Source: Agelaius tricolor (lineage: Eukaryota; Chordata; Aves; Passeriformes; Icteridae). Taken from it: a DNA stretch of 64,000 bases. Shown here piece after piece: positions 63,335 to 64,000 of this stretch. The notes beneath the pieces were generated by a model. It had not been told where the DNA came from. It saw only the letters and a list, made by a program, of their open reading frames with translations, and made no database searches. The stretch spans positions 992,001 through 1,056,000 of the forward strand of contig JALJCS010000016.1 in NCBI GenBank assembly GCA_023055355.1. The letters are read 5' to 3'. Each line of letters begins with the position of its first letter. Within the stretch, counting starts at the first letter, position 1. The position numbers and the translations under genes are program-made.

Positions 63335-63735
63335 GGCATCTGAGGGGACAAGGGACAGGACACAGGGAATGGCTTCCACTACCAGAGGGCAGGCATGGAT
63401 GGGATATTGGGAAGGAATTGTTCCCTGGGAGGGTGGCGAGGAGCTGGGATGGAATTCCCAGAGCAGCTGTGGCTGCCCCTGGATCTCTGGAATGTCCCAG
63501 GCCAGGTTGGACAGGGCTTGGAGCACCCTGGGACAGTGGAAGGTGTCCCTGCCATGGCAGGTGTAGCGTGGGATGGGATAATGGGATGGGATGGGATGGG
63601 ATGGGATGGGATGGGATGGGATAATGGGATGGGATGGGATGGGATGGGATGGGATGGGATGGGATGGGATGGGATGGGATGGGATGGGATGGGATTTGAG
63701 GTCCTTTCCCGCCCAAACCATTCCAGGATTTTCTG
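63335..63735 (+). mobile_element. CR1 LINE 3' region, sense, split by a microsatellite
   Basis: GACAAGGGACAGGACACAGG, AGAGCAGCTGTGGCTGCCCC, CCCTGGGACAGTGGAAGGTG, then the GGGAT array, then TTTGAGGTCCTTTCCCGCCC, AAACCATTCCAGGATTTTCT. The array sits where CR1 has GGCACTGGATGAG. Confidence 0.95.
63561..63692. repeat. (GGGAT)n microsatellite expansion inside CR1
   Basis: About 26 uninterrupted-type units of GGGAT with two GGGATAAT interruptions (63576 and 63620). A length-variable marker candidate. Confidence 0.97.
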
Positions 63736-63768
63736 CGTCCATGCTCGTGGGCGCGCACCAGGAACGCG

Positions 63769-63782
63769 CCAGCAGGGGGCGC
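63769..63782 (+). promoter_or_regulatory. Near-perfect CTCF core site
   Basis: CCAGCAGGGGGCGC, inside GCGCCAGCAGGGGGCGCCCG, fits the CTCF core CCASYAGRGGGCRC at every position. Forward orientation, 34 bp past the CR1 copy and in CpG-rich sequence. Confidence 0.6.
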
Positions 63783-63784
63783 CC

Positions 63785-64000
63785 GAGAGCGCCGAGCCGA
63801 ACCCGGCCGAGAGCAGCCGAGAGGAGCCGAACTTGGCCGAACCCGGCCGAGAGGAGCCGAGCTCAGACGAACCCAGAGGGATGGAGGGATGGAGGATGGA
63901 GGATGGAGGATGAAGGGATGAAGAGTTGGAGGGATGGAATTTTGGAGGAATGGGAGGTAGGAGGGATGGAAAGATGGAGGGATGGCAGTTTGGAGGGATG
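63785..64000. repeat. GCCGA-rich repeat and GGGATGGA array at window edge
   Basis: 63785-63870 repeats GAGCCGAACCCGGCCGAGAG-like units; 63876-64000 repeats GAGGGATGGAGGATGGAGGA and continues beyond the window. Confidence 0.88.

Overview
The window is vertebrate genomic DNA, almost certainly from a bird and probably a passerine. It carries about twenty 5'-truncated CR1 retroposon tails of avian type, a large number of GC-rich minisatellites, short introns, and one multi-exon gene whose protein is nearly identical to human TLE3. In chicken and human I recall TLE3 lying beside a large gene desert (chicken chromosome 10, human 15q23). The species call rests on repeat style only.

Positions 1-25,370 hold the 3' three quarters of TLE3 on the + strand: sixteen coding exons with consensus splice sites and consistent phases, giving 691 residues and a stop at 25,368-25,370. 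The first roughly 78 residues (start codon and most of the Q domain) lie upstream of the window, so bases 1-7,699 are intron. TLE3 is a Groucho-family transcriptional co-repressor. The exons supply the end of the Q tetramerisation domain, the GP domain, the CcN region with nuclear localisation signal and CK2-type acidic serines, the SP region, and the whole C-terminal WD40 propeller. Two exons have paired in-frame donors (8,226 or 8,256; 20,065 or 20,080) that would switch ten- and five-residue peptides. The introns hold minisatellites, CR1 tails, a 0.33-kb duplication and several AT-richer blocks that look like conserved non-coding sequence. The 3' UTR runs to about 27,505.

Positions 27,500-64,000 contain no protein-coding exon that I can recognise. 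The region alternates between two kinds of sequence. One is tandem arrays and CR1 tails. The other is 150-700-bp blocks of mixed-composition, repeat-free DNA rich in homeodomain-, POU-, SOX/TCF- and nuclear-receptor-like motifs. The second class is what a TLE3 regulatory desert would look like; conservation is inferred from texture only. A CpG-rich island at about 33,420-33,690 and a near-perfect CTCF core at 63,769-63,782 are the best single regulatory landmarks.

No new multi-gene system is visible. The less ordinary signals are structural: a 40-bp array carrying branch-point-like CTAAC motifs next to an acceptor, an array whose unit is a conserved hairpin, twin pyrimidine arrays flanking one exon, and a (GGGAT)n expansion inside a CR1 copy. 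There is also a steep rise in third-position GC along the TLE3 coding sequence.
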